A DNA stretch of 64,000 bases from Pseudazoarcus pumilus (GCF_002872475.1 NZ_CP025682.1:1178001-1242000), one strand, 5' to 3'; positions 35,659 through 45,068 are shown, numbered from the stretch's first letter. Numbers and translations: made by a program. Notes: generated by a model not told the origin, from the sequence alone.

Positions 35659-36288
35659 ATGTTGATCCAGACCCTGCTGCATGGCATCGACCAGATTTCC
35701 AAGTCGGTCGGTCATGCCTTCGCATGGTGCATCGTCGTCCTGACGCTGGGCACCTCCTTTGAAGTTTTCGTCCGGTACGTTCTCAACGACCCGACAAGCT
35801 GGTCCTACGACCTGAGCTACATGCTCTACGGCGCCCTGTTCATGATGGCCGGCGCCTATGCACTGTCGCGCGGCGCCCATGTGCGTGGCGACGTGTTCTA
35901 TCGCCTGATGCCACCGCGCGTTCAGGGCGGTCTCGAACTGGTGCTCTACATCCTCTTCTTCTTCCCCGGCGTGACGGCGCTGTGCCTGTCGGGCTGGGCC
36001 TACGGGGTGGAGTCGCTGCGCATCGTCGAGCGCAGTGTCTACAGCCCGGTGAGCGTGCCCATCTGGCAGCTCAAGATGGTGATTCCGGCTGCCGCCGCGT
36101 TGCTGTTCCTGCAGGGCATCGCCGAGGTGTTGCGCTGCATCGTGTGTCTCAAGACCGGCGCCTGGCCCGAGCGGCTGCACGACGTGGAGGAACTGGAAGC
36201 GACCGTACTCCAGCAGGCGCGTGAGCATGGACAGGAAATCGAAGCGGGTGAGACCCGGCTTCATGACAGCACGGGAGCTGCCAAATGA
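35659..36288 (+). CDS. TRAP transporter small permease subunit (DctQ)
   Basis: 209 residues with four transmembrane helices. The DctQ hallmark W-SYDLSYMLYGALFMMAGAYA followed by RGAHVRGDVFYRLMPPR is present. The last ~35 residues are hydrophilic. It overlaps dctM by 4 bases (36285-36288), so the two subunits are coupled. Confidence 0.9.
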   Translation: MLIQTLLHGIDQISKSVGHAFAWCIVVLTLGTSFEVFVRYVLNDPTSWSYDLSYMLYGALFMMAGAYALSRGAHVRGDVFYRLMPPRVQGGLELVLYILFFFPGVTALCLSGWAYGVESLRIVERSVYSPVSVPIWQLKMVIPAAAALLFLQGIAEVLRCIVCLKTGAWPERLHDVEELEATVLQQAREHGQEIEAGETRLHDSTGAAK

Positions 36289-37637
36289 CCGATCCCCAAG
36301 TCGCCATCCTGATGTTGGGGGCGTTCATTTTCATCATCCTGCTCGGCTTTCCGATCGCCTTCACACTGATCGCGATGGGTGTGGGATTCGGCTATTACGC
36401 CTATTTCACGCCGGACCAGGCCTTTTTCGACAACCGGGTGTTCTACCTGCTCACGCAGAACACCTTCAGCGTCATGAACAACGACGTGCTCACGGCGATA
36501 CCGTTGTTTTTGTTCATGGGCTACATGGTGGAACGGGCGAACATCCTCGACCGCCTGTTCTTCAGCCTGCAGCTGGCTTTTCGCTTCGTGCCCGGCTCGA
36601 TGGCGATCGCCGCGCTGGCGACCTGCGCGATGTTCGCCACGGCGACCGGTATCGTCGGTGCAGTGGTGACGCTGATGGGTCTGCTCGCCTTTCCGGCGAT
36701 GATCAAGGCCGGCTACGACAAGAGGTTGTCTGCAGGTGTCATCGCTGCCGGCGGTACGCTGGGCATCCTGATTCCGCCTTCCATCATGCTCATCGTCTAC
36801 AGCGCGACCGCTGGCGTTTCGGTCGTCAAGCTGTACGCGGCCGCGCTGATTCCGGGCATGCTGCTCGCGAGCCTGTACGGGGCCTACATCATCTCGCGGG
36901 TGCTGATCAACCCTTCACTGGCGCCCAAGCTCACGCGTGAGCAGACGGAAGGGGTGTCCGTGTTGCAGGTCATCTTGCTGATGTTGCAGGCGGTGGTGCC
37001 GCTGGCGACGCTGATCCTCGCGGTGCTGGGTTCCATCCTGTTCGGGTTGGCGACGCCGACCGAGGCGGCTGCGATTGGCGCGGCGGGTGCGGCGCTGCTG
37101 GCCGCCGCCTACCGGGCGATGACCTGGAACCGGCTCAAGGAAGCGGTGTTCCTGACCGCGCGCACGACGGCGATGGTGTGCTGGCTGTTCGTCGGCTCCT
37201 GGACCTTCTCGTCGGTGTTCTCCTACCTGGGTGGCGAGCACCTGATCAAGGAGTTCGTGCTGGGGCTGGACCTGAACACCATTACCTTCCTGCTGCTGGC
37301 CCAGCTCATTATCTTCATCCTCGGCTGGCCGCTGGAATGGAGCGAGATCATCATCATCTTCGTTCCGATCTTCCTCCCGCTACTGCCGCACTTCGATGTC
37401 GATCCGCTGTTCTTCGGTATCCTCATCGCGCTGAACCTGCAGACATCGTTCCTGACACCACCCATGGCGATGGCCGCTTACTACCTCAAAGGGGTGGTGC
37501 CCAGGGGGAGCATCGAACTGGTCGAAATCTTCAAGGGCTGCATGCCGTTCCTGATGCTGGTGTTCCTGTCGATGGCGCTGGTTTATATCTTCCCGCAGCT
37601 GGTGTACTGGTTGCCGGACCTGTTTTACGGAAATTGA
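36285..37637 (+). CDS. TRAP transporter large permease subunit (DctM)
   Basis: 450 residues with about 12 transmembrane helices. Conserved DctM stretches: MATATGIV-like ATCAMFATATGIVGAVVTLM, GGTLGILIPPSIMLIVYSAT and a C-terminal FLTPPMAMAAYYLKGV. It moves the substrate across the inner membrane using a sodium gradient, together with the DctPQ genes upstream. Confidence 0.92.
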   Translation: MTDPQVAILMLGAFIFIILLGFPIAFTLIAMGVGFGYYAYFTPDQAFFDNRVFYLLTQNTFSVMNNDVLTAIPLFLFMGYMVERANILDRLFFSLQLAFRFVPGSMAIAALATCAMFATATGIVGAVVTLMGLLAFPAMIKAGYDKRLSAGVIAAGGTLGILIPPSIMLIVYSATAGVSVVKLYAAALIPGMLLASLYGAYIISRVLINPSLAPKLTREQTEGVSVLQVILLMLQAVVPLATLILAVLGSILFGLATPTEAAAIGAAGAALLAAAYRAMTWNRLKEAVFLTARTTAMVCWLFVGSWTFSSVFSYLGGEHLIKEFVLGLDLNTITFLLLAQLIIFILGWPLEWSEIIIIFVPIFLPLLPHFDVDPLFFGILIALNLQTSFLTPPMAMAAYYLKGVVPRGSIELVEIFKGCMPFLMLVFLSMALVYIFPQLVYWLPDLFYGN

Positions 37638-37651
37638 GGCTCAGCAACGAT

Positions 37652-38977
37652 ATGGAAGGACTCAACTGGTTGACCGCCCGTCAGGCTGCACAGGGGATTC
37701 GTGACGGCGTGTTCAGTTCGGAGGACGTGGTGAAAGCGTGTCTCGCGCAGATCGAGGCGCGCGAACCCGAGGTGCAGGCCTGGGCACACCTCGATCCCGA
37801 GCACGCGCTGACCCAGGCGCGCGAAGCGGACAAGCGTCGTTCCGAGGGCAAACCCACGGGACCCTTGCACGGCGTGCCGGTGGGTATCAAGGACATCATC
37901 GATACCCTCGACATGCCCACCGAGGACGGCACGGTGCTGCATTCGGGGCGCAGGCCCTGGCAGGACGCCAAGATCGTCGATGCCTTGCGTGCGGCCGGCG
38001 CCATCATCCTGGGCAAGACCGTGACCACCGAAATGGCCACCTATGCGCCGGGCAAGACGCGCAATCCGCACAATCCCGAGCACACGCCGGGTGGCTCGTC
38101 GAGCGGGTCGGCTGCGGCAGTGGCCGCAGGCATGGTGCCACTGGCGGTGGGCACGCAGACCAACGGCTCGGTGATCCGTCCGGCGGCCTACTGCGGCGTG
38201 TTCGGTTTCAAGCCGACACGCGGCACGGTGTCATGCCGCGGCATCCTCGCGCAGTCGGAACTGCTCGACCAGCCGGGCTGCTTTGCGCGCACGGTCGAGG
38301 ATCTGGCGCTGCTCGGCGAAACCTTGTCGACCTACGACGAGCATCAGAAGGGCATGCGCCCGCGCAGCACGTTGCCGCTGTTGCGCGTATGCGAGGAAGA
38401 GCCGCCGTTGCCACCCACGCTCTCGCTGGTGCGCACGCCGTGGTGGGACGAACTCGACGCGGATGCACGGGAAGGCTTTAGCGAGCTGATCGATCATCTG
38501 TCCGATCGTATCGGCGAGTTCGAAATGCCCGACTCCTCGGTGCAGGTACTCGAGTGGCACAAGACCATCATGGAAGCGGATATCGCGGCCAGCTACGAGA
38601 GCGACTACGAGCGCGGCAAGGAACGCATGTCGAAAAGCCTGCGCGAGCAGATCGAACGTGGGCGGGCGGTGAGCGTCGTCGACTATCGTCGCGCGGCTGC
38701 GCGTATCGAACCCATCACCGAATCGCTCGACGAAGTCTTCGATCGTTTCGACGCCATCATCACGCCGTCGGCGCAGGGGCCTGCCCCGCATGGGCTGGAC
38801 TCCACCGGCAGTCCGCAGTTTTGCACCTTGTGGACCTTCTGCGGCATGCCGGCGATCAACCTGCCGCTGCTCACAACCGGCAATGGACTGCCGGTAGGCG
38901 TGCAACTGGTCGGTCGCGTCGGCGACGACGCGCGCCTGCTGCGCACCGCGCGCTGGTTGCTGACCACTCTCGCCTGA
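37652..38977 (+). CDS. Amidase signature family hydrolase
   Basis: 441 residues. Catalytic Ser-cisSer-Lys triad: Lys in GVPVGIKDIIDTLDM, the Ser pair in TPGGSSSGSAAAVAAGM, with GVFGFKPTRGTVS and the C-terminal NLPLLTTGNGLPVGVQLVG. The ATG lies only 14 bp after dctM, so it belongs to the TRAP operon. It likely hydrolyses the imported compound or a derivative that carries an amide bond. Confidence 0.88.
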   Translation: MEGLNWLTARQAAQGIRDGVFSSEDVVKACLAQIEAREPEVQAWAHLDPEHALTQAREADKRRSEGKPTGPLHGVPVGIKDIIDTLDMPTEDGTVLHSGRRPWQDAKIVDALRAAGAIILGKTVTTEMATYAPGKTRNPHNPEHTPGGSSSGSAAAVAAGMVPLAVGTQTNGSVIRPAAYCGVFGFKPTRGTVSCRGILAQSELLDQPGCFARTVEDLALLGETLSTYDEHQKGMRPRSTLPLLRVCEEEPPLPPTLSLVRTPWWDELDADAREGFSELIDHLSDRIGEFEMPDSSVQVLEWHKTIMEADIAASYESDYERGKERMSKSLREQIERGRAVSVVDYRRAAARIEPITESLDEVFDRFDAIITPSAQGPAPHGLDSTGSPQFCTLWTFCGMPAINLPLLTTGNGLPVGVQLVGRVGDDARLLRTARWLLTTLA

Positions 38978-39000
38978 TCGGCCAACGAGGAGAACCTGAC

Positions 39001-39168
39001 ATGCTGTACAAACTGATTGCCGGCATCGTGGGGCTTGCCCTGCTGATCGGATTTCTGCTGCCTCCCATCATCCAGATCAAGGAGGTGTCGCTGATCGTCG
39101 TCGTGCTGATCGGCATCGGTCTGGCTGCGGTCGAGTTCTACGAGTCGATGAAAAAGAAGGAAGAATAG
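39001..39168 (+). CDS. Small two-helix membrane protein (55 residues)
   Basis: ATG at 39001 preceded by AGGAGAAC. Two hydrophobic helices (KLIAGIVGLALLIGFLLPP and EVSLIVVVLIGIGLAAVEF) with a charged MKKKEE tail. It follows the amidase by 23 bp and ends before a strong terminator, so it is the last gene of the TRAP operon. Function unknown. Confidence 0.6.
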   Translation: MLYKLIAGIVGLALLIGFLLPPIIQIKEVSLIVVVLIGIGLAAVEFYESMKKKEE

Positions 39169-39202
39169 TTGCGTTCAGCCTGAGCGGCGCGGACAAGACA
39201 GA

Positions 39203-39235
39203 AGCCGCCGATCCGGTGAGGATCGGCGGCTTTTT
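39203..39235 (+). terminator. Rho-independent terminator of the TRAP-amidase operon
   Basis: AGCCGCCGATCC-GGTGA-GGATCGGCGGCT, a 12-bp perfect stem followed by TTTTT. It ends 67 bases after the 55-residue protein gene. Confidence 0.9.
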
Positions 39236-39377
39236 ACATGTGGCGGATGGGCGAATAGGGTTCAAGGGGGTTCAAGGCGCGCCACAGGCCTGAAAGGGCG
39301 CTGGTGCGATCCTCCCCGGTGTTGGCCGTTTTTTCGGGATACGTCAGTTCCAGTTTTTATTTATTTTCAGATAGTTC

Positions 39378-39406
39378 TTGCTATTGCTCCGCCGTGCCGG
39401 GATACT
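39378..39406 (+). promoter_or_regulatory. Predicted sigma-70 promoter of the cold-shock gene
   Basis: TTGCTA (-35, 39378-39383), a 17-base spacer, GATACT (-10, 39401-39406). A start near 39413 would give a ~130-nt leader before cspA, the length expected for cold-shock mRNAs whose 5' leader folds differently in the cold. The rest of 39236-39543 shows no gene. Confidence 0.5.
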
Positions 39407-39543
39407 GCGCGCAGCGGGTGTATGAAGAACGTCAGTAGCAGCAGCGAAGCAGCCTCAAAACGGCAACTTGGTTAGTCAGCTTCTCGCCTTGATCCTCGTT
39501 ATCGGACATTTCGTCCATCACCAATCATTGCAAGGAAGCAATC

Positions 39544-39747
39544 ATGGCAACAGGTACCGTAAAGTGGTTCAACGACGCAAAAGGTTTTGGTTTCATCACC
39601 CCGTCTGATGGCGGTGACGACCTTTTCGCGCACTTCTCCGCGATCCAGGGCGGTGGCTTCAAGAGCCTCGCAGAAAATCAGGCGGTGTCTTTCGACGTCG
39701 TCAATGGCCCGAAAGGCAAGCAAGCAGCAAACATCCAGCCCGCCTGA
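39544..39747 (+). CDS. cspA: Cold-shock protein CspA family
   Basis: 67 residues of the classic cold-shock OB fold with both RNA-binding motifs intact: GFGFITP (RNP1, KGFGFI) and DLFAHFSAI (RNP2-like). It binds single-stranded RNA and melts secondary structure. A strong ribosome site AAGGAAG precedes the ATG and a terminator follows. Confidence 0.96.
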   Translation: MATGTVKWFNDAKGFGFITPSDGGDDLFAHFSAIQGGGFKSLAENQAVSFDVVNGPKGKQAANIQPA

Positions 39748-39770
39748 GTTCAGCGCGTAGCAGGATGCAC

Positions 39771-39796
39771 AAAAGCCCGGGTGACCGGGCTTTTTT
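39771..39796 (+). terminator. Rho-independent terminator after cspA
   Basis: AAAAGCCCGG-GTGA-CCGGGCTTTTTT, a short GC stem followed by six T. The A run on the other side means it could also work in reverse for transcripts coming from hipA. Confidence 0.9.
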
Positions 39797-39997
39797 ACGT
39801 TCCGCTGCTGCCTGCTCTTCGCTCTGCTCTGGTCAACGATGAGATCGTGGCCCTCAGGCACGTGACTGAACGTGATGCGCTGTTTCGTGGCAAGAACCGG
39901 AGCGGTGGTTTGCAGCCGTGCGGCACCCTCGGCCCGCTGCGAAAAGGAGCCGTTTACGGAGGTGGCTCAGAAGCCGCGCAGTGGGGCACCGGTCGCG

Positions 39998-41323
39998 CTA
40001 GTCGCTCAGTCGCCTGATCGAAGTGATCATCCCGTCAGCGACGGCAGAGAACACATGTTCCGGGAAGCCTTTCGGCAGTCGTTGCGCGACGTCGTTCAAG
40101 ACATCCGGGCAGCGATCGACGACGTCGTCGATGACGTGTTGCATGTCGTCGCCAAGGCCGCATTTGACGGCCGTGCTCAAGAAGTGCCGTCGCTGGATGT
40201 CGCGCAGTCGATAGTGCGGGTTCTTCCCACGCACGGCCATCGCCAGTTTGAGCTTCTGGTAGTCGAGTAAATTGCCGCCGTCGCCGGTGACAGGCCATGC
40301 CGACAGCGCGTCGTACAGCGGGGTCATGCAGTAGCGACCGCCCGCCAGCAGGAAGATTGAGAAGTTCTTGGCATGGCCGTCGGTCGCAGCCAACGCCCAA
40401 AACAGCAGTTGTGCGGTCAAGAGCGTCCGCAGGTCGCCCTCGCGCTTCTCGGAGTTGGCGAGGATGCGTGCGATGTCCAGGATGCCGGGGCCGCCATCGG
40501 CCTCGTATTTGAGCTGGGGCGGACACCCGGTTGCCTGGCAGAAGTCCTCCTGCGGCAAACGTAGCCAGTAGTTGCCGCCCGCTGCGATCTTTCGGTCGAA
40601 GCGCTCGACTACCAAGACCTTTTGATCGCCGAAGCGCGCGATCTCAGACGCTGCGACGGGTAGGCCGAAGCCGGCGAGGATCTGTGCGCACAGCCATTCG
40701 TTCTCGACCGAGGTGTGCATGTCGGCCTGACGGTTGCCGACGAGGCCCAGCGGCAGCTTGAAGATGTGGGTGGTCGGGGTTGAACCCAGCGGACGACACC
40801 AGCGTCCTTGGTGCCATGTGAACGCCGTCTTCTCCTGTGCGCCGGCGATCGAGATGCGGAAATCGTCGTCATCGCGGGTCAGGGCGTTCGTGCCGCTGAC
40901 GGTCGCCTTCAGGATGCGCTCGATTCCATCGTCGTCGAGCGGATCGGCTTCGATCCTGAGTACGTCATCTGGCTCGCGCTCCTGCGGCAAGAGCTGCACC
41001 GCGCCCACGCAATCGCGTCCGATTGCTTCGAGCAGGTCGAAGGCTTCCCGGCTCGCGGTGCGAAAGCGGGACTGCAAGCGGGCGCGGATGCCATCGCTGT
41101 CGGGTAGCAGGTTGTCGAAGTAGTTGCGCACGGCATCGCCGCGCAAGGGTAACGGGTCGGGGGTGAGTGGCAGCGACAGCGACAGCGGACGCGTTTCCGG
41201 TGATCGCTTCCAGTCGTCGTGATACAGAAGCTCCATCGGGCCGCGGCTTGGTAGCCGCCACTCGCCTACGAGCTGGCCGTTCATCCAGACGTTGAGCGCG
41301 CGGGCGTGTGACCGGCGGCCCAT
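39998..41323 (-). CDS. hipA: HipA-family serine/threonine kinase toxin
   Basis: 441 residues, the length of E. coli HipA. N-terminal HipA-N1 barrel (ALNVWMNGQLVGEW), the regulatory Ser loop in ISIAGAQEKTAFTWHQG, the catalytic DGHAKNFSIFLL and the metal-binding MTPLYDALSAWP motif are all present. HipA phosphorylates glutamyl-tRNA synthetase and drives dormancy. The ATG is 1 bp from the hipB stop, so antitoxin and toxin are co-transcribed. Confidence 0.92.
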   Translation of the reverse strand: MGRRSHARALNVWMNGQLVGEWRLPSRGPMELLYHDDWKRSPETRPLSLSLPLTPDPLPLRGDAVRNYFDNLLPDSDGIRARLQSRFRTASREAFDLLEAIGRDCVGAVQLLPQEREPDDVLRIEADPLDDDGIERILKATVSGTNALTRDDDDFRISIAGAQEKTAFTWHQGRWCRPLGSTPTTHIFKLPLGLVGNRQADMHTSVENEWLCAQILAGFGLPVAASEIARFGDQKVLVVERFDRKIAAGGNYWLRLPQEDFCQATGCPPQLKYEADGGPGILDIARILANSEKREGDLRTLLTAQLLFWALAATDGHAKNFSIFLLAGGRYCMTPLYDALSAWPVTGDGGNLLDYQKLKLAMAVRGKNPHYRLRDIQRRHFLSTAVKCGLGDDMQHVIDDVVDRCPDVLNDVAQRLPKGFPEHVFSAVADGMITSIRRLSD

Positions 41324-41324
41324 G

Positions 41325-41564
41325 TCACCACTCGCTCTTGCGAGATGTCGTCTGCTTGTCCTGCACGACGATTTCGAGGCCCAGCAGGGCCGTCAACGTA
41401 ATCAAGCGATCCAGCGTGATGCGCTCGGGTGCGGCCTCGAGTTCGGAATAACGGCTCTGGCTGATGCCGAGCCGCGTTGCCACGTCGGCTTGTGACAACC
41501 GAAGCGCCTTGCGCCGGGTTGCAAACAGATGGCTCGCCTGTTTTGCGGTGGCAAGTGCACTCAT
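41325..41564 (-). CDS. hipB: HipB-family antitoxin (Xre HTH)
   Basis: 79 residues. Helix-turn-helix LRLSQADVATRLGISQSRYSELE of the Xre/Cro type, with a C-terminal tail (DKQTTSRKSEW) resembling the W-ending HipB tail that contacts HipA. It is the first gene of the pair and should repress the promoter containing the palindromes at 41584-41614. Confidence 0.9.
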   Translation of the reverse strand: MSALATAKQASHLFATRRKALRLSQADVATRLGISQSRYSELEAAPERITLDRLITLTALLGLEIVVQDKQTTSRKSEW

Positions 41565-41583
41565 CGTGTTCGATCGGTGGTTT

Positions 41584-41614
41584 CGATATTTTCACTATAT
41601 CGATAAATTCGATA
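41584..41614. promoter_or_regulatory. Palindromic operator of hipBA
   Basis: TATCG-ATAAATT-CGATA (41598-41614) is a clean inverted repeat. A CGATA at 41584-41588 also pairs with the TATCG at 41598-41602, giving overlapping half-sites. The motif begins 20 bases before the hipB start. HipB dimers recognise spaced palindromes of this kind (TATCC-N8-GGATA in E. coli), so this is the probable autoregulatory site. Confidence 0.65.
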
Positions 41615-41649
41615 AGCGCAATATATTTGTATTCCCGGTACGTTGGCGG

Positions 41650-41985
41650 TTTGCCTGCCGTTGCAGGTGTCGCGTCGATTCTTGAACAGGAGCTGCTTCA
41701 GCGCGGACCAGACCTGCCGGATCTGCGGATCGAAGGAGTTGTGCTTTTGCGCATGATGGCGCATAACAACGCCGTGTGCATGTGCAGCGTCCAAATAAGG
41801 TGAGCGGTGGCTACCGTCGACGAGCTCGTAGCCATGGTCGGTGAAGATCGTCTTTTCGAGGTCCGGACGTAGTGTGTGGGTGCGTATAGGTACCGCGTTG
41901 ATGAGTTGGGACTGGACCGCGCATCAGATGAACTGTCGCGATTTCAGGCTCGTGAAGTTGGACCGACATGATTTTTCTTCGTCGC
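41650..41985 (-). pseudogene. Degraded reading frame of unknown family between hipB and tRNA-Met
   Basis: Minus strand: a start MSVQLHEPEIATVHLM, then after an apparent frameshift near 41930 an open stretch with NAVPIRTHTLRPDLEKTIFT, DHGYELVDGSHRSPYL, HAHGVVMRHHAQKHNSFDPQ and IRQVWSALKQLL. The many His and charged residues look like real protein rather than noise, but two frames are needed to read it and no family is recognised. Downstream the sequence turns AT-rich. Confidence 0.35.
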
Positions 41986-42012
41986 GACCTCTGTGCTACC
42001 CCGGCGTAAACA

Positions 42013-42040
42013 GAAAGGGGCTTGCATCGCTGCAAGCCCC
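42013..42040 (-). terminator. Hairpin downstream of tRNA-Met
   Basis: GGGGCTTGCA-TCGC-TGCAAGCCCC, a perfect 10-bp stem, followed on the minus strand by TTTCTG. It starts 10 bases after the tRNA 3' end and is the likely terminator. Confidence 0.7.
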
Positions 42041-42049
42041 TGATAATGC

Positions 42050-42126
42050 TGGTGGTGATGGGCGGAATCGAACCGCCGACCTATGGGTTATGAATCCATC
42101 GCTCTAACCGTCTGAGCTACATCACC
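42050..42126 (-). tRNA. tRNA-Met (CAT anticodon)
   Basis: 77 nt including an encoded CCA. The acceptor stem GGTGATG pairs with CATCACC; discriminator A. D-arm AGCTCAGACGGTTAGAGC; anticodon CAT at 42090-42092 in a normal 7-base loop; T-arm GGCGGTTCGATTCCGCC. The G1-C72 pair marks it as an elongator Met tRNA, though an Ile tRNA with a modified CAT anticodon cannot be excluded from sequence alone. Confidence 0.92.
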
Positions 42127-42186
42127 GGGTAAGCCTGCTAATATAGCGGTAGTCCAAACTCACCGTCAAGCAACACGATCGAACTG

Positions 42187-43524
42187 ATGAAAAAACTGTA
42201 CATCCGCACCTTCGGCTGCCAGATGAACGAGTACGACTCGGACAAGATGGCCGACGTGCTCGCAGCCGGCGAGGAACTGGTCAAGACGGACGACCCGGAA
42301 GAGGCGGATGTGATTTTGTTCAACACCTGTTCCGTGCGCGAGAAGGCGCAGGAACGGGTGTTTCACGATCTCGGGCGGGTGCGGCATCTGAAACAGTCGC
42401 GCCCGGACCTGATCATCGGCGTGGGTGGCTGCGTGGCCAGCCAGGAAGGAGAGGCGATCGTCGCACGCGCACCCTTCGTGGATCTGGTTTTCGGGCCGCA
42501 GACGCTGCATCGTCTGCCGGCGCTGATCGCCGAGCGGCGCCGCAGCGGGCGCTCGCAGGTCGACATCAGCTTCCCAGAGATCGAAAAGTTCGACAATCTC
42601 CCGCCGGCGCGCGTCGACGGGGCGAGCGCCTTCGTGTCGATCATGGAAGGATGTTCCAAGTATTGCAGCTTCTGTGTCGTGCCCTACACGCGCGGCGAGG
42701 AAGTGTCGCGCCCGCTCGACGACATCCTGACCGAAGTCGCGGGGCTTGCGCAGCAGGGGGTGAAGGAAGTCACGCTGCTGGGGCAGAACGTCAACGCCTG
42801 GCGCGGGTCGATTGCCAAGGGTGGCGACGAACTGGGCGACTTCGCTTTTCTGCTCGAATGCGTGGCCGAAGTGCCCGGCATCGAGCGTCTGCGCTACACC
42901 ACGTCCCATCCGCGCGAGATGACGCAGCGCGTGATCGATGCCTACGCGAAGATCCCGAAGCTCGTCGGCCATCTGCATCTGCCCGTGCAGTCCGGTTCCG
43001 ATCGCGTGCTGGCGGCGATGAAGCGTGGCTACACGGTGCTCGAATACAAGTCGCTGATCCGCAAGCTGCGCGCGGTACGCCCGGACCTGTCGCTGTCTTC
43101 GGACTTCATCGTCGGCTTTCCGGGCGAGACCGAGGAAGATTTCGAAAGGACCATGCAGCTCATCGACGAGGTCGGCTTCGATGCCTCGTTCAGCTTCGTC
43201 TACAGCGCTCGGCCGGGCACGCCGGCCGCCGACCTGGAAGATCCGGTGCCGCAGACGACCAAACTGCGGTGGCTGGCCCGTTTGCAAAAGCGCATCGAGG
43301 AGCAGGCGGGTGCGATCAGCGAAGCCATGGTCGGCAGCGTGCAGCGCATCCTCGTCGAAGGTCCGGCGAAGAAGGGCGAGGGGGATCTTGCCGGACGCAC
43401 GGCCAACAACCGCGTCGTCAATTTTCCGGGCAATCCGCGCCTGATCGGGCAGTTCGTCGATGTCACGATCACCGCCGCGCTGCCGCACAGCCTGCGTGGC
43501 GAGATCGTGCTGCGGGAGTCGTGA
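42187..43524 (+). CDS. miaB: tRNA-2-methylthio-N6-dimethylallyladenosine synthase
   Basis: 445 residues. UPF0004 N-domain ([14 protein letters not shown]), radical-SAM CxxxCxxC in [18 protein letters not shown] and a C-terminal TRAM domain. Two iron-sulfur clusters methylthiolate i6A37 in tRNA. It is the first gene of the miaB-phoH-ybeY-corC-lnt operon and its TGA shares one base with the next ATG. Confidence 0.96.
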   Translation: MKKLYIRTFGCQMNEYDSDKMADVLAAGEELVKTDDPEEADVILFNTCSVREKAQERVFHDLGRVRHLKQSRPDLIIGVGGCVASQEGEAIVARAPFVDLVFGPQTLHRLPALIAERRRSGRSQVDISFPEIEKFDNLPPARVDGASAFVSIMEGCSKYCSFCVVPYTRGEEVSRPLDDILTEVAGLAQQGVKEVTLLGQNVNAWRGSIAKGGDELGDFAFLLECVAEVPGIERLRYTTSHPREMTQRVIDAYAKIPKLVGHLHLPVQSGSDRVLAAMKRGYTVLEYKSLIRKLRAVRPDLSLSSDFIVGFPGETEEDFERTMQLIDEVGFDASFSFVYSARPGTPAADLEDPVPQTTKLRWLARLQKRIEEQAGAISEAMVGSVQRILVEGPAKKGEGDLAGRTANNRVVNFPGNPRLIGQFVDVTITAALPHSLRGEIVLRES

Positions 43525-44513
43525 TGGCTGCAGTCGTGGAAGTGGTGTTCGATCCGGTCGACAACGTGCGGCTGGCCAATCTGTGCGGCTCGCTGGACGA
43601 GAATCTGCGCCAGATCGAATCGGCCTTCGACGTGGGCATCGTGCGTCGTGGCGAGCGTTTTTCCCTGAGCGGCGCCAAATCCGAGCTGGCCGCGAGCGCG
43701 CTGCGCCGATTCTACGAGCACGCCGACGGGCATCTGTCGACCGATGACATCCAGCTCGGGCTGGTCGAGGTCTCGGTGCGCGGCGACGCGCCGGCCGGGA
43801 TGCCTGCTTCGCCGAAACTGCTCACGCGCAAGGCCGAACTGCACGGGCGCACGCCGCGTCAGGTCGAGTATCTGACCAACATCCAGGCGCATGACATCAC
43901 CTTCGGCATCGGCCCGGCGGGGACCGGCAAGACCTATCTGGCGGTGGCCAGCGCGGTCGACGCCTTCGAGCGCGAGCTGGTCGAGCGCATCATCCTGACG
44001 CGCCCGGCGGTCGAGGCGGGCGAGCGCCTCGGCTTCCTGCCGGGGGATCTGGCGCAGAAGGTCGATCCCTATCTGCGCCCGCTCTACGACGCGCTCTACG
44101 ACCTGATGGGTTTCGACCGCGTGGCCAAGCTGTTCGAGCGCGGCAGCATCGAGATCGCACCGCTGGCCTTCATGCGCGGACGCACCCTCAATCACGCCTT
44201 CATCATCCTGGACGAGGCGCAGAACACCTCGCCCGAGCAGATGAAGATGTTCCTCACCCGCATCGGCATCGGCGGGCGCGCGGTGGTCACCGGCGACCTC
44301 ACCCAGGTCGACCTGCCGCGCGGTCAGAAAAGCGGCCTGCGCGAGGCGCGCGACATTCTCGCCGACGTGCGCGGCATCGCCTTCACCGAGTTCGGTCGTG
44401 AGGACGTGGTGCGCCATCCGCTGGTGGCGCGCATCGTGGATGCCTACGAGCAGGCGCAACTCGCGCGCGAAGCTGCCGCCAAGGCGCGCCGGGAAGACGC
44501 CGGACGCGAATGA
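43524..44513 (+). CDS. phoH: PhoH-like ATPase (YbeZ)
   Basis: 329 residues. N-terminal KH-like region, then a P-loop in [16 protein letters not shown], Walker B in [19 protein letters not shown] and a sensor in [17 protein letters not shown]. YbeZ works with YbeY in 16S rRNA and ribosome quality control. It overlaps both neighbours, indicating one message. Confidence 0.93.
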   Translation: MAAVVEVVFDPVDNVRLANLCGSLDENLRQIESAFDVGIVRRGERFSLSGAKSELAASALRRFYEHADGHLSTDDIQLGLVEVSVRGDAPAGMPASPKLLTRKAELHGRTPRQVEYLTNIQAHDITFGIGPAGTGKTYLAVASAVDAFERELVERIILTRPAVEAGERLGFLPGDLAQKVDPYLRPLYDALYDLMGFDRVAKLFERGSIEIAPLAFMRGRTLNHAFIILDEAQNTSPEQMKMFLTRIGIGGRAVVTGDLTQVDLPRGQKSGLREARDILADVRGIAFTEFGREDVVRHPLVARIVDAYEQAQLAREAAAKARREDAGRE

Positions 44514-44998
44514 GTTCGACCGACACATTGCTGCAACCGACCCGTCCGACACTGGCATTGACGGTGCAGCGCGCACTCAGGGCGAGCGAGCGCGAGGGCG
44601 TGCCGCGCGCCCCCGACTTGCGCCGCTGGGCCCGAGCGGCACTGCGCGATCGTTCGGTGGAAGCGGCGGTGCGTATCGTCGGCGAGGACGAAGGCCGCGT
44701 GCTCAACCGCGATTACCGCAAGCGCGACTATGCGACCAATGTGCTGACCTTCGTCTACGACGATGCGCCCGTTCCCGGCATGCCGCTGTTCGGTGACATC
44801 GTGCTGTGCGCGCCGGTCGTGGTGCGCGAGGCGCGCGAGCAGGGCAAGCCATTGGACGCGCACTTCGCCCACCTGATGGTGCATGCTATGCTGCATCTTC
44901 AGGGTTTCGATCACGAGACGGCTTCCGAGGCCGAGGAAATGGAGACGCTGGAAACCGCGATCCTCGCGACGCTCGGTTACGGCAACCCCTATACGTGA
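44510..44998 (+). CDS. ybeY: Endoribonuclease YbeY (16S rRNA maturation)
   Basis: 162 residues. The zinc motif HAMLHLQGFDH (HxxxHxxxxxH) and the GDIVLCAP strand identify YbeY, a single-strand RNase that matures the 3' end of 16S rRNA. It overlaps phoH by four bases (ATGA). Confidence 0.95.
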   Translation: MSSTDTLLQPTRPTLALTVQRALRASEREGVPRAPDLRRWARAALRDRSVEAAVRIVGEDEGRVLNRDYRKRDYATNVLTFVYDDAPVPGMPLFGDIVLCAPVVVREAREQGKPLDAHFAHLMVHAMLHLQGFDHETASEAEEMETLETAILATLGYGNPYT

Positions 44999-45068
44999 GT
45001 GGGCGCGAAGGCCGAGGATTTGGGCGTTGAGCGCGCCCAAATCCTCGTTCTTCACTCCACCAAGGAAA

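Noticed and set aside
42050-42126. tRNA-Met as an attachment site of an integrated island
   Set aside because: No integrase gene and no second copy of the tRNA 3' end was noticed within the window, so no att pair can be claimed.
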